41,998 nt of DNA, taken from assembly GCA_018701175.1 (NCBI GenBank), contig JABIWF010000144.1, positions 1 through 41,998 of the forward strand, given 5' to 3'. The DNA comes from Methanobacteriota archaeon. Its GTDB lineage: Archaea; Thermoplasmatota; Poseidoniia; Poseidoniales; Poseidoniaceae. This document shows, in pieces, positions 1 through 9,010 of the stretch; the stretch's first letter is position 1; each line of letters starts with the position of its first letter. A program made the translations under genes and the position numbers. The notes under the pieces were generated by a model. It was not told the DNA's origin. It worked only from the letters and a program-made list of their open reading frames with translations, and searched no databases.

Positions 1-685
1 AATTAGAACCTATGAGCCCACCAACCAAAACAACAGATACAAAATATGTCAAAACACCCCAATCGATCATCAATTCACCTGAAACGTTAGCCCCTATCAA
101 ACCCGCAAGCGAGTTAACCCAAATGAACAGAGCCGATGTTGCAGCTGCTGTTTTTGGAGTCGCCCATCCCTTCAGTAACAATATCGGAGATAGGAAAATA
201 CCTCCACCAACACCTATAATTCCACTGAAAAAACCAATTGCTCCACCCCAAGGCATCGCTTTCTTAAACGTCAAATCTTCAGTTTTTGTATTTATTTTGG
301 TTTTGGATAACAATTTCCAAGACGCCCAAAACAACACAAGCGACAACAGTATATCATAATACAAATCATCTATTGAGATATACCCCCCAATAAAAGCCAT
401 AGGAATACTTGCAACAATGAAAGGCATTGTTAATTTTAAATTATGGAAACCATTTCGTTGGTAATAAAAAAAAGCAATTCCAGCAACGACCAAATTAAGT
501 ATCCATGAATGTTGTTTTAGCCATAAACTTTCCATCAATCCATACGACGTCATAGATAACACTGCTAAATATCCAGATGCGCCACCATGACCGACACTCG
601 AATACAGCACAGCCACACAAAAAAGCCCGAATAATAGAATTACGAACTCAAACTCCATAGCAACCGATAATATGTCCCATAACAT
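1..685 (-). CDS. TauE/SafE-family membrane permease (partial, runs off the left edge)
   Basis: Not in the ORF track because it has no stop inside the window. Reverse translation gives a hydrophobic protein with the family features SSVGHGGASGYLA near the N-terminus and IGVGGGIFLSPILLL followed by KTAAATSALFIWVNS. These match the duplicated glycine-rich motifs of TauE/SafE (DUF81) permeases, which export sulfite, sulfoacetate or related organic anions. About 219-228 residues are visible with several membrane segments; the C-terminal part is missing. Two starts are possible: ATG at 685 (MLWDILSVAMEFEF) and ATG at 658 (MEFEF). The first sits in a 9-base inverted repeat shared with moeA. The region is clearly more AT-rich than most of the window. 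Its divergent neighbour is a molybdenum cofactor gene, so a link to sulfite or sulfonate chemistry is possible but only inferred. The substrate cannot be told from the sequence. Confidence 0.8.
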   Translation of the reverse strand, partial: MLWDILSVAMEFEFVILLFGLFCVAVLYSSVGHGGASGYLAVLSMTSYGLMESLWLKQHSWILNLVVAGIAFFYYQRNGFHNLKLTMPFIVASIPMAFIGGYISIDDLYYDILLSLVLFWASWKLLSKTKINTKTEDLTFKKAMPWGGAIGFFSGIIGVGGGIFLSPILLLKGWATPKTAAATSALFIWVNSLAGLIGANVSGELMIDWGVLTYFVSVVLVGGLIGSN

Positions 686-715
686 GAAAGTAAATCTCTT
701 TTTAGGACTTTCATG
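683..715. promoter_or_regulatory. Perfect 9-bp inverted repeat enclosing two divergent start codons
   Basis: CATGAAAGT at 683-691 and ACTTTCATG at 707-715 are exact reverse complements separated by 15 bases. The outer ends of the arms are the start codons of the TauE-like gene (685) and moeA (713), so both genes begin ACTTTCATG. It may be a shared operator or a duplicated leader. Only 27 bases separate the two starts, so any TATA boxes must lie inside the opposite coding region if both starts are right. Confidence 0.5.
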
Positions 716-1924
716 GGCAGCGGAACTCCTTATTTCATCCCACTCGAAGAGGCGATAGAAATCACTCTCAAAAGGAGATTATCTCCTGACAGCGAAGTCA
801 TCTCTATCGACGAAGCCTTCCATAGGATACTTTCAGAGTCACTTTCGGCACGAACGAATGATCCACCTTTTGACAATTCTGCAATGGATGGATTTGCTGT
901 TAACTATATAGAATCTAAAAATCCTCCAAATAAATTTAAAATTTCCAATACCATAACTGCCGGAAATAAATTTGATAATTCGATTGTCAGTGGAGAAGCT
1001 GCTCGAATAATGACTGGCGCACCAATACCAGAAGGAGCAGATTCAATCATTCCAATTGAGGCTTGCGAAGTAGATGAAGAGAACGAAACCGTTACCTTAA
1101 ACCATGAATCCAAACCTCATTTTATTCGTAAAAAAGGTGAGAATTTCACAGAAAACGAAATATTGCTCAAAACCGGGACACTTTTGACACCTGAGAAAAC
1201 TTCACTCTGTGCCGCTATGGGGCATAATAAAATCAAAGTCTTCAAACCACTCAAAGTAGCAATAATTTCTACCGGTGATGAATTGAGATTGCCAGGTGAA
1301 GTTTTACAGAAAGGCGAAATCTATGAATCCAATACTTTCGGCCTATCAGGTCTTGTCAAGTGGCTCGGGCACGAGCCAGTAAGATTTTCTTCAGTGGTTG
1401 ATAATTTAGATAAATTGAGAGAAACACTCGATGCTGCAGCAACAAAATGCGACCTAATAATTACCTCGGGCGGAGTTTCAATGGGTGATAGAGACTTTGT
1501 TAGGAAAATAATGGAAGATGAGGGTGAAATTGATTTTTGGCGAATTAAAGTTAGGCCAGGATCACCACCCCTCTTTGGAGCATGGAATGACACGCCAATC
1601 TTTGGACTTCCAGGAAACCCAGTCAGTAGCCATGTTGTTTTCAGAGTGCTTGTTGCGCCGTACTTACGGGCATCGACTTCGGGTGGTGGTTTAGAAGAAA
1701 AGCGTGTCCGAGTGCAGTTAGCAGAACCGTTCAAAACTTCACCCACAGATCTTATTCTTCGACGAATAGTTATTGATACATCAGGGGAAAACCTACTCGC
1801 ATATTCAACCGGATATCAGGGCTCCGGCAATCTCAACAGTTTGGTTTTAGCTGATGGTTTAACGTTACTTGAACCAGGCCACTCCGGTGAAAAAGACACG
1901 TGGTGCGACGCACTCTTATTGTAG
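713..1924 (+). CDS. moeA: Molybdopterin molybdotransferase MoeA
   Basis: Catalyses insertion of molybdate into adenylylated molybdopterin, the last step of molybdenum cofactor synthesis. At 403 residues it has the usual MoeA length. Visible family features in order are the N-terminal DPPFDNSAMDGFAV motif, the MTGAPIPEGAD segment, ISTGDELRLPG and TSGGVSMGDRDFV of the MPT-binding domain, FGLPGNPVSS, and a small C-terminal beta domain. The start at 713 gives the expected short lead-in to the PLEEAIEI helix. The downstream pseudouridine synthase starts 8 bases after the stop, so the two are probably co-transcribed. The gene is AT-rich with many AAA and ATA codons, unlike uvrA and purL downstream, which suggests a different origin or age in this genome. 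No other cofactor genes are visible here. Confidence 0.95.
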   Translation: MGSGTPYFIPLEEAIEITLKRRLSPDSEVISIDEAFHRILSESLSARTNDPPFDNSAMDGFAVNYIESKNPPNKFKISNTITAGNKFDNSIVSGEAARIMTGAPIPEGADSIIPIEACEVDEENETVTLNHESKPHFIRKKGENFTENEILLKTGTLLTPEKTSLCAAMGHNKIKVFKPLKVAIISTGDELRLPGEVLQKGEIYESNTFGLSGLVKWLGHEPVRFSSVVDNLDKLRETLDAAATKCDLIITSGGVSMGDRDFVRKIMEDEGEIDFWRIKVRPGSPPLFGAWNDTPIFGLPGNPVSSHVVFRVLVAPYLRASTSGGGLEEKRVRVQLAEPFKTSPTDLILRRIVIDTSGENLLAYSTGYQGSGNLNSLVLADGLTLLEPGHSGEKDTWCDALLL

Positions 1925-1932
1925 GTGAACAC

Positions 1933-2814
1933 ATGAAATTTACATCCTCTCAGGAACAGACACTTCTCGATGCCCTATCGGAATTCATGAAAGAAACCTC
2001 TCGGGCCAAACTGCGTAAGATGCTTACTGAAGGCCGAATTCAAGTTGATGGAACAATTCAACATAAAGCCAAGTTTCAGGTTGGGAAAGATGTTCAGATA
2101 GAAATTCTAAGCCGAGTCAAAGCCCAAGAAATCACCCCACCCCCAGTACCTAAACACAAACGAATCAATCTCAACGTCATCTGGGAAGACGATGCAATTC
2201 TTGTCGTAGAAAAGCCAGCTGGGCTTCTCTCTATTGCCACCAATAAACTCGAAGTCGATACACTCCACTCACGATGTGTTGACTATGTGAGGCTCGAAGA
2301 TGAACGGAACTGGTGTCATATCGTTCATCGACTGGACCGCGACACTTCCGGAGTTATGGTTTTTGCACGGCATGAGCGGCACAAGGAATACATCCAACTC
2401 CAATTTGCTCAGCGAGCCGTTCACCGTACGTATCATGCGCTTGTTGAAGGTCGACCGAAAAACATTTCCGGTTCGACCAGAGAATGGCTCGTTGAAGATA
2501 AACAACTCCATGTTAAGCGAGTTAAGTCGAGCTTTCACGGCGCTAAAGAAGCCATTACTCATTGGAGTGTTACTGAGACTGATAATTCCATCTCCCTACT
2601 TCAAGTCAGTATTGAGACAGGAAGGCGTCACCAGATTCGTATGGCAATGAGGTCACTGGGCTGTCCAGTCGTTGGAGATGAATTACATGGTGCTGAAACA
2701 AATCCATTAAATCGCGTTTGTTTACACGCATCCGCTCTTGAATTTCTTCACCCTGAAAGCGATGAACCGGTACGATTCGAAGTACCAATTCCTCGCGGCT
2801 TCCATCCTGCTTGA
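1933..2814 (+). CDS. RluA-family rRNA/tRNA pseudouridine synthase
   Basis: Converts specific uridines in structured RNA to pseudouridine. The N-terminus carries an S4-like RNA-binding segment (SRAKLRKMLTEGRIQVDG, about residues 20-40). The catalytic domain has the RluA signature HRLDRDTSGVMVFA, whose second aspartate is the nucleophile, then RTYHALVEG, ETGRRHQIRM and the C-terminal HASALEFLHP block. The ORF track begins at 1900 inside moeA; I prefer ATG at 1933 because GGTGA lies just upstream, formed from the moeA stop (TAGGTGA), giving 293 residues. RluA enzymes are typically bacterial, while archaea mostly use Cbf5, TruA, TruD and Pus10, so this is a likely bacterial acquisition. The exact target site cannot be predicted. 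A short palindrome (ATTGAA/TTCAAT at 2816-2831) follows the stop. Confidence 0.9.
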   Translation: MKFTSSQEQTLLDALSEFMKETSRAKLRKMLTEGRIQVDGTIQHKAKFQVGKDVQIEILSRVKAQEITPPPVPKHKRINLNVIWEDDAILVVEKPAGLLSIATNKLEVDTLHSRCVDYVRLEDERNWCHIVHRLDRDTSGVMVFARHERHKEYIQLQFAQRAVHRTYHALVEGRPKNISGSTREWLVEDKQLHVKRVKSSFHGAKEAITHWSVTETDNSISLLQVSIETGRRHQIRMAMRSLGCPVVGDELHGAETNPLNRVCLHASALEFLHPESDEPVRFEVPIPRGFHPA

Positions 2815-2954
2815 GATTGAATTTATTCAATTTCAGAGTAAAATTACATCAATCAAACATCGCAGATCAGCATGAAATCAATCATGCACCGATTTGCTGT
2901 TGAAAAGCACGACTTGAAGAACCGTTGACTGTCCGTTAAGTATGAGGCGAGTCC

Positions 2955-5891
2955 ATGAGTCAACCAGGTGATGAAGGTTGGATTGAGGTTCGTGGGGCGC
3001 GCACACACAATCTGCAAGATGTTACCGTCAAACTCCCAAGGGGGCAATTTGTAGTTATTTCAGGAGTGTCGGGCTCTGGTAAGTCCAGCCTCGCCTTCGA
3101 TACACTGTATGCAGAGGGCCAACGCCGCTATGTAGAAAGCCTCTCCTCATACGCTCGTCAATTTATTGGGCAGATGAAGAAAGCAGACTGCGACGGTATT
3201 GAAGGCCTATCTCCGGCCATCTCCATCGACCAAAAGCAAGGCTCTCACAATCCACGTTCTACTGTTGCCACAGTTACAGAGATTCAAGATTACTTGAGGC
3301 TGCTATGGGCTCGTATTGGAAAGCCGCACTGCCCCACATGTGGGAGGGAAGTAGCTCGAAGAACCGTCCAGGAGATTGTCGATGATATCGTATGGCACAT
3401 GGAAGGTCACGCCATCGTCTTGTGGTCTCCAGCGGTGAGGGCTCGCAAGGGAACACACCAAGATTTGTTTCGACAACTCGTCGAACAAGGATATTTGCAT
3501 GGCAAGGTAAACGGTCATGAAGTCGGATTTGAAAACCCCCCTGAACTTGATAAGAACTTCCGGCACGATATTGATGTTCGAATCGACCGTTTGCGATGCA
3601 CTCGCGAACGCCGACAGCGTCTCACAGAATCCGTTGAAGGTGCATTGAAAATTGGTGGCGGAACAGTTGCCATTGAAAGCCTCGAAGCACCATTGGAAGA
3701 TGCGACTCTCTCAGAGGGCACACGTTCCCATTTTACAAAACAAGGAGAAACAATCGCATGGTCTGAAGACTTTGCTTGTCCAGACCACGGGGCTTTCATG
3801 CCCGAATTATCTCCTCGCGTCTTCTCTTTCAACTCTCCACTTGGTGCCTGCGGAGTCTGTCAAGGATTGGGTGTAGAACGGCAATTCAACATCGAGCTTA
3901 TCGTTGACGGCACACTAACTGTTTCGAATGGATGTGTTCGCCCATGGCGCCAATCCATGTCACCGTCATGGTATCGCCGACTGCTCGAACAAGTTTGCCA
4001 ACATTACGGCATATCACGTAACACCCCTTTTGAATTACTTGATGACGATGATAAAGACATTCTCTTGAACGGCTCGGGCTCTACTGTTATCAACTTCCAT
4101 TTTGAATCAGATAACGGCTCTGTCTACAAGATGAATCGCCCATGGGAAGGCATCATAGCACGCTTGCAAAAAACATACACGGAAACCACTTCAGAACGCA
4201 CGCGTAGTCGCCTTGTAAGTTGTATGACCGACCTTGATTGTTCTTCATGCGGTGGTGAAAAACTCAATGCTGCAGCGCGGTATGTTTCTGTTGGAGGCAT
4301 TCGCCTTCCTGAAGTGAGCCGCTGCTCAGTTCACGACTCTCTTGCACTTGTTCGTGCTTGGCATCCTGATGGAGACGGCGCCCCTGAGAGTTTTGCTGAC
4401 GTTCTTGAAACGCTTGACGAGCGCAGTTTGTTTATTGGGAAGGACATACTGAAAGAAATCGAAAACCGACTTGGTTTCCTTGACAGCGTTGGCCTTGATT
4501 ACCTCACTTTAGATCGAAAAGCCAACACCCTTTCTGGCGGAGAAAGTCAACGAATTCGTTTGGCAACCCAGATTGGAAGCCGCCTCACTGGAGTCATGTA
4601 TGTACTCGATGAACCTTCAATTGGCCTTCATCAAAGAGACAATGCGCGACTTCTCGCAACACTCCGAGAATTGAGCGACTTAGGGAACACCCTCATCGTT
4701 GTCGAACACGATGAAGATACATTACGGCAAGCCGATTGGTTGTGCGACCTTGGCCCAGGTGCTGGACTTGAAGGTGGGATGATTGTAGCAAACGGCCCTC
4801 CCGAGGTTGCCATGAAAAACAAAGAATCCGTAACTGGGGCTTTCTTGAGTGGCGAGCGCGTCATCGAAGTTCCAAAGAACAGAAGGAAGCCCACCAAGAA
4901 ATGGATTGAAATTAAAGGAGCCCAGCACAACAACCTACAATCCATCAATGCCAAATTTCCAATCGGTTGCATGACGGCCGTAACGGGTGTGTCTGGTTCA
5001 GGTAAGTCGTCACTGGTTTCGGGAATTCTTGCTCCAGCACTTCAACGGCATCTCCACAATTCCGACGGTGTTGCTGGGAAGCACAAATCATTGAAAGGCT
5101 TGGAACATGTCGATAAAGCCATTATCATCGACCAATCTCCAATCGGTAGAACCCCGCGTTCAAATCCCGCGACGTACACCAAAGTGTTCGATGAAATCCG
5201 CATACTTTTCTCGAAAACGACGCTTGCAAAAGAGCGCGGCTACAAACCAGGCCACTTCAGTTTCAACGTGAAAGGTGGCCGATGCGAATCGTGCAAAGGT
5301 GCGGGCTCAATCAAGTTGGAAATGAATTTCCTACCGGATGTTTGGATCACATGCGACATCTGTCAAGGATTGCGATACACTCGCGAGTGCTTGGAAGTCA
5401 CTTGGAAAGGAAAGAACATCAACGAGATTCTACAGATGCCAATAGGTGAAGCCGTTGTTTTCTTTGAGAATCACCGTAAGATCTTCCGCACACTCGATAC
5501 ACTACGCGCAGTCGGCCTTTCCTATGTCCGTCTCGGTCAACCTGCTACAACACTTTCTGGCGGTGAAGCTCAACGAGTTAAACTAGCCAGCGAATTAAGA
5601 CGCCCACCGAACAAACATACCGTCTACATTCTCGATGAACCGACGACAGGCCTATCGTTCTCGGATGTGGAACTGCTCATTAACGTCCTTCTTGAACTCC
5701 GAGAAAAGGGCCACAGTGTCATCGTTATCGAACATCATCTGGATGTAGTCAAATCCGCTGATTGGGTTCTTGACCTTGGCCCTGAAGGTGGAGAGCGTGG
5801 AGGAACCATCCTCGCCAAAGGCACACCAGAAGATATAGCAGCCCATGAGGGCAGTTTTACAGGCCAATATCTGGCGAAACTCCTCAATTGA
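2955..5891 (+). CDS. uvrA: UvrABC excinuclease subunit A
   Basis: DNA damage recognition ATPase of bacterial-type nucleotide excision repair. The 978 residues hold two ABC modules. The first has Walker A GVSGSGKSSLAFD with YVESLSSYARQF, signature NTLSGGESQRIRLA and Walker B VMYVLDEPSIGLHQRDN. The second has GVSGSGKSSL, TTLSGGEAQRVKLA and VYILDEPTTGLSFSD. Zinc sites are CPTCG near residue 125, a CPDH...CGVC pair (CxxH rather than CxxC in the first half), and CESCKGAG...CDICQG in the second module. Length is close to the bacterial norm of about 940-960. ATG 2955 is followed at once by the typical IEVRGARTHNLQDV start. A 140-base gap precedes it. UvrA in archaea is generally regarded as acquired from bacteria; uvrB and uvrC are not in this window. 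Confidence 0.98.
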   Translation: MSQPGDEGWIEVRGARTHNLQDVTVKLPRGQFVVISGVSGSGKSSLAFDTLYAEGQRRYVESLSSYARQFIGQMKKADCDGIEGLSPAISIDQKQGSHNPRSTVATVTEIQDYLRLLWARIGKPHCPTCGREVARRTVQEIVDDIVWHMEGHAIVLWSPAVRARKGTHQDLFRQLVEQGYLHGKVNGHEVGFENPPELDKNFRHDIDVRIDRLRCTRERRQRLTESVEGALKIGGGTVAIESLEAPLEDATLSEGTRSHFTKQGETIAWSEDFACPDHGAFMPELSPRVFSFNSPLGACGVCQGLGVERQFNIELIVDGTLTVSNGCVRPWRQSMSPSWYRRLLEQVCQHYGISRNTPFELLDDDDKDILLNGSGSTVINFHFESDNGSVYKMNRPWEGIIARLQKTYTETTSERTRSRLVSCMTDLDCSSCGGEKLNAAARYVSVGGIRLPEVSRCSVHDSLALVRAWHPDGDGAPESFADVLETLDERSLFIGKDILKEIENRLGFLDSVGLDYLTLDRKANTLSGGESQRIRLATQIGSRLTGVMYVLDEPSIGLHQRDNARLLATLRELSDLGNTLIVVEHDEDTLRQADWLCDLGPGAGLEGGMIVANGPPEVAMKNKESVTGAFLSGERVIEVPKNRRKPTKKWIEIKGAQHNNLQSINAKFPIGCMTAVTGVSGSGKSSLVSGILAPALQRHLHNSDGVAGKHKSLKGLEHVDKAIIIDQSPIGRTPRSNPATYTKVFDEIRILFSKTTLAKERGYKPGHFSFNVKGGRCESCKGAGSIKLEMNFLPDVWITCDICQGLRYTRECLEVTWKGKNINEILQMPIGEAVVFFENHRKIFRTLDTLRAVGLSYVRLGQPATTLSGGEAQRVKLASELRRPPNKHTVYILDEPTTGLSFSDVELLINVLLELREKGHSVIVIEHHLDVVKSADWVLDLGPEGGERGGTILAKGTPEDIAAHEGSFTGQYLAKLLN

Positions 5892-5962
5892 TTTCTCCGT
5901 ATTGTTCAAAGAGCGTAGTCTACGGCATTCTCTACGCCCCCTACGGGGGCGGGTGTAACTCA

Positions 5963-8900
5963 ATGGCAATAACGCGTGTAGAAGTAACGCCAAAACAAGG
6001 TACTGGAATGCGCGATGTCCGCGGCGACGTAGTCCGGCGCCAACTCATGGCCGACCACGGAATTGATGTTTCAGAAGTACGCTCAATAACCGGATTTCTC
6101 ATCAAATCTTCAGTTCCATCCTCTGATATATCGGAACGCGTCAACGACTTGTTCTCAGACCCAATTATTGAAGACGCAGTCACAGACACCCTCTTTCTAA
6201 CATCTCCTCTACATTTCCCAATAGCTCCTGATGCCGCAATTACTGTTGGTTTCAAACCCGGCGTAACGGATAACCCTGGCAGTGCCGCATACGATGGTTT
6301 CAGAACTATTTTCACTCAGGATGAATCGCTGGAAGACGCATCAATTTCAACATATCAAACCTATATTTTCTACGGGCTCCCGAGCGAAGTAACTGCCGAG
6401 TGGCTCGCAACAACACTGCACAACAACCTCATCCAACGAGCAGAGATTGCGGACGGCGAAGCATGCGCTCAAGCACAATGGCCCGCCATCGATTATCCAG
6501 AAAAACCCCCCCAGACCCGAACTCCTCCTCAAGCAATGAACCTAGAAATTCCAGATGAGGAACTTATTGCTTTATCAGAATCTGGCCTTCTTGCACTCAA
6601 CCTTGAGGAGATGCAAACGATTCAGAGACATTATCGAGATGCGGAGATTCAAGCGTCTCGTGCAGCAGTCGGAATAGTCGGTAACGCCCCGACAGATGTC
6701 GAACTTGAGTGCCTAGCACAAACTTGGAGTGAGCATTGTAAACACAAGATTTTTGCATCAAAAATCCATCACGTGGATACTGAAACAGGCGAAGACAGCG
6801 TTATTGATTCAATATTCAAAACACATATCATGAAACCAACTCACGATATGCAAAAAGAAGTCGATTGGCTCCTATCTGTGTTCCATGATAACTCCGGCGT
6901 CATTGCTTGGGATGAAAACTGGAGCGTTTGTATGAAAGCAGAGACCCACAATTCTCCTTCAGCACTTGATCCATACGGGGGCGCTATGACGGGCATTGTC
7001 GGAGTGAACCGCGATATTTTGGGTACGGGCCTCGGCGCTCGACCAATCGCCAATACCGATGTATTCTGCTTCGGACCTCCGAATTGGGAAGGTGAATTAC
7101 CCGACAACCTCTTCCACCCTTCGCGAGTTCTTCGTGGAGTGCATGCGGGCGTACGTGTCGGTGGAAATGAATCAGGCATTCCCACTGTGAATGGGGCCAT
7201 CGTCTTTGATGACCGTTACATTGGCAAACCTCTCGTTTATTGCGGTACAGTCGGAATCATGCCACGCGTTCTTCCTGACGGCCGTGAATCCCACATCAAG
7301 ACTCCAACATCTGGCGACATCGTGTACATGGTTGGCGGGAGGGTTGGTTATGATGGGATTCATGGTGCGACTTTTTCATCGCTTGAACTTACTGAAGAAT
7401 CACCTTCCAGCGCAGTTCAAATTGGCGATCCTATTACACAAAAGAAAATGCTTGACATGGTCCTCGAAGCACGCGACGCTGGCCTGATTACATGCATTAC
7501 AGACAACGGCGCTGGAGGTCTTTCTTCATCCATTGGAGAGATGGCAGAATACACCAACGGTTGTGAGATTGACCTCGCCAAAGTCCCCCTCAAACAACCG
7601 GGCCTATCGGCATGGGAAATTCTTGTATCTGAAAGCCAAGAGAGGATGACTATTGCAGTTAAATCATCAGATTGTGCGGCATTTGAATCGATGGCCAAAC
7701 TGCACGAAGTAGAAGCAACTGCAGTTGCAACATTTACCAGCAGCGGGATGTTCCACGTCAAATACGACACCGACACTGTGGCATACCTCCCTATTGAATT
7801 CCTTCATGACGGCGTTCCTCAACTTCAACTTGAATCCGAATGGCGCACCCCCCAGCAAGCCATCTTCAATCCTGAAAACATCGTGTTGGGTGACGACGCA
7901 GGACACTCTCCGGTTTTGTTGGATATGCTTGCCCGACCGAATATTGCATCCAAGGAGTCATGGGTTCGCCAGTACGACCATGAAGTCATTGCTCAAACAG
8001 CAGTCAAGCCGTTCGTAGGAGTTGAAAGAGACGGGCCGGGGGATGCCGGAGTTATCGCACCACTGCACGGCGACCCGCATGGTTTGGTCATCTCGTGCGG
8101 TATCGCTCCGCGTTATTCGGATTTAGACGCTGGTGCCATGGCCGCAGCTTCGATTGACGAAGCAGTTCGAAATGCAGTTTGCGCCGGTATTGACGTGGAC
8201 AAGATGGCTGGGTTAGACAACTTCTGCTGGCCAGACTCCATCGAATCTGTGAAAACCCCCGATGGCAGATTCAAACTTGCACAACTTGTACGAGCAAACA
8301 GGGAACTTGAGCGCGTATGCCGTGCCTACCGACTTCCTTGCGTTTCAGGTAAAGATTCGATGAAAAACGACTATGGAAGTGGAGAGAACAAGATATCCAT
8401 TCCCCCAACGCTCCTTTACTCGGTATTTGGTGATCAACCAGATGTACGTTTCACTGCAACAAGCGACTTCAAAGGCGCTGGAGAACGCGTTTACCTTGTG
8501 GGCATTTCGAAGGAAGAACTCGGTGCATCTGAACTTTCCTTTATGATGAAGGAAAACGGTCGGGCGGAAGGAATTGGCGGACAAGTCCCCCTCCTTCCTC
8601 ATCCTGAACAAAACATCAAAACTTACCGCGCACTCTCAACAGCGATTCATGCCGGCCTAATTCAGACGGCCCACGACTGTTCTGAAGGTGGCGTAGCAGT
8701 CGCAGCGGCTGAAATGTGCATTGGTGGGCGAATCGGAGCAGAATTAGACATCGACGGAACGGGCGAATCAAGTGTTTGGTCTCGTCTTTGGGGCGAATCT
8801 CTTGGCCGATTTATCGTAGGCGTTCAACCTGAGCATGAAGCCGATTTTATCGAATGGATGGCAGGCCACCCCCTCACATTCCTTGGAACGGTCACTGCTT

Positions 8901-9010
8901 CTCAAGAACTCATTATTTCCGATGGTTATGAACCACTCATCAAACTCAAGATTCCAGCGATGGTTGATGCGTGGCAGAATACCTTGGATATGACAGGGGG
9001 TGTAGCATAA
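5963..9010 (+). CDS. purL: Phosphoribosylformylglycinamidine synthase, PurS-PurL fusion
   Basis: ATP-dependent conversion of FGAR to FGAM in purine synthesis. I choose ATG 5963 rather than the track start at 5888, because MAITRVEVTPKQG begins a PurS-like domain (VEVTPKQGTGMRDVRGDVVRRQL ... DPIIEDAVTDT, about residues 1-80). A linker follows, then the catalytic half with TWSEHCKHKIF, the ATP/FGAR motif AETHNSPSALDPYGGAMTG, the CITDNGAGGLSSSIGEMAE motif and the second AIRS-like half with SGKDSMKND and HDCSEGGVAVAAAE. At 1015 residues it is like the large single-chain PurL without its C-terminal glutaminase, which is encoded separately by the next gene. The EHCKHKIF motif also resembles the large type. 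Stop and next start overlap as TAATG, so synthesis of the two subunits is probably coupled. Confidence 0.95.
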   Translation: MAITRVEVTPKQGTGMRDVRGDVVRRQLMADHGIDVSEVRSITGFLIKSSVPSSDISERVNDLFSDPIIEDAVTDTLFLTSPLHFPIAPDAAITVGFKPGVTDNPGSAAYDGFRTIFTQDESLEDASISTYQTYIFYGLPSEVTAEWLATTLHNNLIQRAEIADGEACAQAQWPAIDYPEKPPQTRTPPQAMNLEIPDEELIALSESGLLALNLEEMQTIQRHYRDAEIQASRAAVGIVGNAPTDVELECLAQTWSEHCKHKIFASKIHHVDTETGEDSVIDSIFKTHIMKPTHDMQKEVDWLLSVFHDNSGVIAWDENWSVCMKAETHNSPSALDPYGGAMTGIVGVNRDILGTGLGARPIANTDVFCFGPPNWEGELPDNLFHPSRVLRGVHAGVRVGGNESGIPTVNGAIVFDDRYIGKPLVYCGTVGIMPRVLPDGRESHIKTPTSGDIVYMVGGRVGYDGIHGATFSSLELTEESPSSAVQIGDPITQKKMLDMVLEARDAGLITCITDNGAGGLSSSIGEMAEYTNGCEIDLAKVPLKQPGLSAWEILVSESQERMTIAVKSSDCAAFESMAKLHEVEATAVATFTSSGMFHVKYDTDTVAYLPIEFLHDGVPQLQLESEWRTPQQAIFNPENIVLGDDAGHSPVLLDMLARPNIASKESWVRQYDHEVIAQTAVKPFVGVERDGPGDAGVIAPLHGDPHGLVISCGIAPRYSDLDAGAMAAASIDEAVRNAVCAGIDVDKMAGLDNFCWPDSIESVKTPDGRFKLAQLVRANRELERVCRAYRLPCVSGKDSMKNDYGSGENKISIPPTLLYSVFGDQPDVRFTATSDFKGAGERVYLVGISKEELGASELSFMMKENGRAEGIGGQVPLLPHPEQNIKTYRALSTAIHAGLIQTAHDCSEGGVAVAAAEMCIGGRIGAELDIDGTGESSVWSRLWGESLGRFIVGVQPEHEADFIEWMAGHPLTFLGTVTASQELIISDGYEPLIKLKIPAMVDAWQNTLDMTGGVA

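Noticed and set aside
12-359. 115-residue plus-strand ORF at the left edge
   Set aside because: Antisense to the TauE/SafE-like gene, whose glycine-rich motifs are clear on the minus strand.
2816-2831. ATTGAA-TTTA-TTCAAT palindrome as a terminator after the pseudouridine synthase gene
   Set aside because: The stem is only six A/T-rich pairs without a T-run; too weak to call a terminator.
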